A DNA stretch of 64,000 nucleotides from Flavivirga aquatica (lineage in GTDB: Bacteria > Bacteroidota > Bacteroidia > Flavobacteriales > Flavobacteriaceae), in NCBI RefSeq assembly GCF_001747085.1, contig NZ_MDJD01000014.1, forward strand, positions 178,626 to 242,625, in the 5' to 3' direction. Positions 62,871 through 64,000 of this stretch are shown one piece after another. Positions within the stretch are counted from its first letter, which is position 1. Each line of letters opens with the position of its first letter. The notes beneath the pieces are model-generated. The model did no database searches, was not told the DNA's origin, and saw nothing but the letters and a program-made list of their open reading frames with translations. The translations under genes were made by a program, and so were the position numbers.

Positions 62871-63520
62871 ATGTACAAACAAAACATACTTGTAATTGAA
62901 GATTGTAGTTTAATTTCTCATGTTTACAAAACTGTTTTAGAAAGCACTTTAAAGCATCCATTTAACATAGACTTTGCTAATAAGTTGCGAAGAAGCTCTA
63001 AAGTTAATACAAAGCAAAGTATACATATTAATATTTATAGATTTACAACTACCTGTTTCAAAAAAACAAATATTATACTACAGGTGAAGACTTAGGACTT
63101 TTAATAAGAAAAATACAGAAAGGAGCCAAAATAATCATTTTAACTAATATTTCTAATGTATTAAGAATTAATAGTATTATTAGTGAAATAAACCCTGAAG
63201 GTTTTATTATTAAAACGGACACAAACCCAAAAAAATTGATAAAGGCAGTAGAACTCGTTTTGTTAAGAACAAAATATTATAGTGAAACCATAAAAAAATG
63301 TATACAAAACAAGTTTAATGATATTATTATAGATAATTTCGATAGACAAATTTTATATCATCTATCTATGGGCGAAAAAACAAAAGATATTTGTAAATAC
63401 ATTCCTTTATCCAATAGAGCTATAGAAGTGAGAAAAAACAAATTAAAAGTATATTTACTTAGCAATGATGGTGGAAGTTCTAATTTAGTTAAGGAAGCTA
63501 AGAAGCTTGGTATTATATAA
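62871..63520 (+). pseudogene. LuxR-type response regulator with two frameshifts
   Basis: The first 37 codons read as a receiver start (NILVIEDCSLISHVYKTVLES). Dropping G at 62984 restores NNCEEALKLI and IFIDLQLPVSK with the phospho-acceptor Asp. Dropping one A from the run at 63060-63066 restores YYTTGEDLGLLIRKIQKGAKIIILTN, which runs on to a HTH (FDRQILYHLSMGEKTKDICKYIPLSNRAIEVRKNKLKVYL) and the stop at 63520. The repaired product would be about 216 residues, a normal NarL/LuxR-type length. Either real decay or sequencing errors. Divergent from the peptide gene, it was probably its regulator. Confidence 0.8.
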
Positions 63521-63543
63521 AATAACGAAACACTATATATTTT

Positions 63544-63580
63544 ATAAGAAAGTCATTAATTAAATTAATGACTTTCTTAT
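63544..63580. terminator. Bidirectional terminator
   Basis: ATAAGAAAGTCATTAAT and its exact complement, 17 bp, around TAA. It separates the regulator relic from the convergent gene and touches that gene's stop codon. Confidence 0.85.
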
Positions 63581-63843
63581 TATAATAAATATTTAATAAA
63601 GAATAATAAAACAATACACATAGCTACAAAAATTAAAACTTGCTTTATTCTAGCTTGTTTATTTTCTTTTTTAATACGTTCTCTAATTTCAACTATTTGT
63701 TCTTCTGTAACTTTAGGGAATTCTTTTAATTCTACACCAGCATAACTACCTTCTAAAGCCTTTTTATCCTTTCTTTTAGCTGTAAGACTTCTGTTATTTT
63801 TTAAAGATGCATTTGCTGCCGCCATGGATCCTTCTCCTCCCAT
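63580..63843 (-). CDS. Conserved small membrane protein (MGGEGSM family)
   Basis: 87 residues: N-terminal MGGEGSMAAANASLKNNRSL, a basic stretch (TAKRKDKKALEG), a charged helix (VTEEQIVEIRERIKKENKQARIK) and one C-terminal transmembrane helix (VLIFVAMCIVLLFFIKYLL). I recall this N-terminus from many Flavobacteriaceae, with no assigned function. Tail-anchored topology with the N-terminus inside is likely. Confidence 0.75.
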   Translation of the reverse strand: MGGEGSMAAANASLKNNRSLTAKRKDKKALEGSYAGVELKEFPKVTEEQIVEIRERIKKENKQARIKQVLIFVAMCIVLLFFIKYLL

Positions 63844-64000
63844 AATTTCTATGTTTTAAAAGTTAATTGAATATCCGTTTTTACTCATAATCCAGTAATT
63901 CCAGCTATTACTAGTCTATCGAATAGTTTTTCCTCAAAATATCTTCGATTGAGTTTGTAAACAAATTCGTTTAGGTAGAGTTGTAGGTATTTGCCTTTAA

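Noticed and set aside
63236..63520. Stand-alone HTH protein at the right end
   Set aside because: The frame continues upstream without a start into the receiver sequence of the disrupted regulator, so it is the tail of one gene.
63844..64000. RNA gene at the right edge
   Set aside because: No tRNA-like cloverleaf or strong hairpin is visible; the stretch is AT-rich and ends with the window.

Overview
The window looks like chromosome from a marine member of the Flavobacteriaceae (Bacteroidota). Base composition is AT-rich. Several genes are preceded by the Bacteroidota -7 promoter box TAnnTTTG instead of a Shine-Dalgarno sequence. The window also holds a type IX secretion plug protein, a secreted enzyme with a type IX C-terminal sorting domain, a Na+-pumping NQR complex, DASS-type Na+ symport, and GH16 enzymes of the kind used on red-algal galactans. 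There is no phage, integrase, intact insertion sequence or CRISPR array.

Layout. (1) 0-9.4 kb: a tryptophan/kynurenine catabolic operon (kynU, kmo, RidA-type deaminase, two small unknown genes, aminomuconate-semialdehyde dehydrogenase, an SDR lacking the catalytic Tyr, 3-hydroxyanthranilate dioxygenase, ACMS decarboxylase), then an O-methyltransferase. Together these would take kynurenine to 2-aminomuconate and beyond, away from NAD synthesis. A divergent CDGSH iron-sulfur protein lies upstream. (2) 9.4-17.7 kb, minus strand: TPR hybrid histidine kinase, TatA, M1 peptidase, DUF6702-like protein and three tandem paralogous secreted proteins. (3) 17.8-29.4 kb: housekeeping genes (pepE, tRNA-Gly, two GNATs, M48 protease, gpmI, map, methyltransferase, apbE) and a DASS symporter. 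(4) 30-36.2 kb: the nqrABCDEF operon; ApbE at 25.6 kb is the enzyme expected to flavinylate NqrB and NqrC. (5) 36.4-43.3 kb: T9SS plug protein, ApaG, two tandem GH16 enzymes with long intergenic regions holding a palindromic element, a decayed gene fragment and a repeat element. (6) 43.3-46.8 kb: DUF6695/NRDE pair and pruA. (7) 46.8-52.4 kb: a LacI regulator divergent from uxuB-uxuA-uxaC-dctP (glucuronate to 2-keto-3-deoxygluconate, plus a TRAP binding protein with no membrane partners). (8) 52.6-59.5 kb: YCII/ECF42 sigma pair, DinB, cupin, TPR protein, rsmG, desaturase, aminotransferase. (9) 59.6-63.5 kb: a bacteriocin-like double-glycine peptide locus with a four-gene ABC operon, a remnant of a peptidase-type exporter, and a divergent response regulator carrying two frameshifts.

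The most unusual parts are the decaying double-glycine peptide locus near the right end; the palindromic LacI operator whose arms carry the -33 elements of two divergent promoters; the two GH16 paralogs that differ in secretion architecture; the degenerate partial copy of the DUF6695 gene beside a repeat element; and the 160-bp imperfect palindrome between the GH16 genes. An interspersed flavobacterial repeat occurs three times (6.8, 42.6 and 52.4 kb). All calls come from reading the sequence alone; family names rest on motif recognition, not searches.
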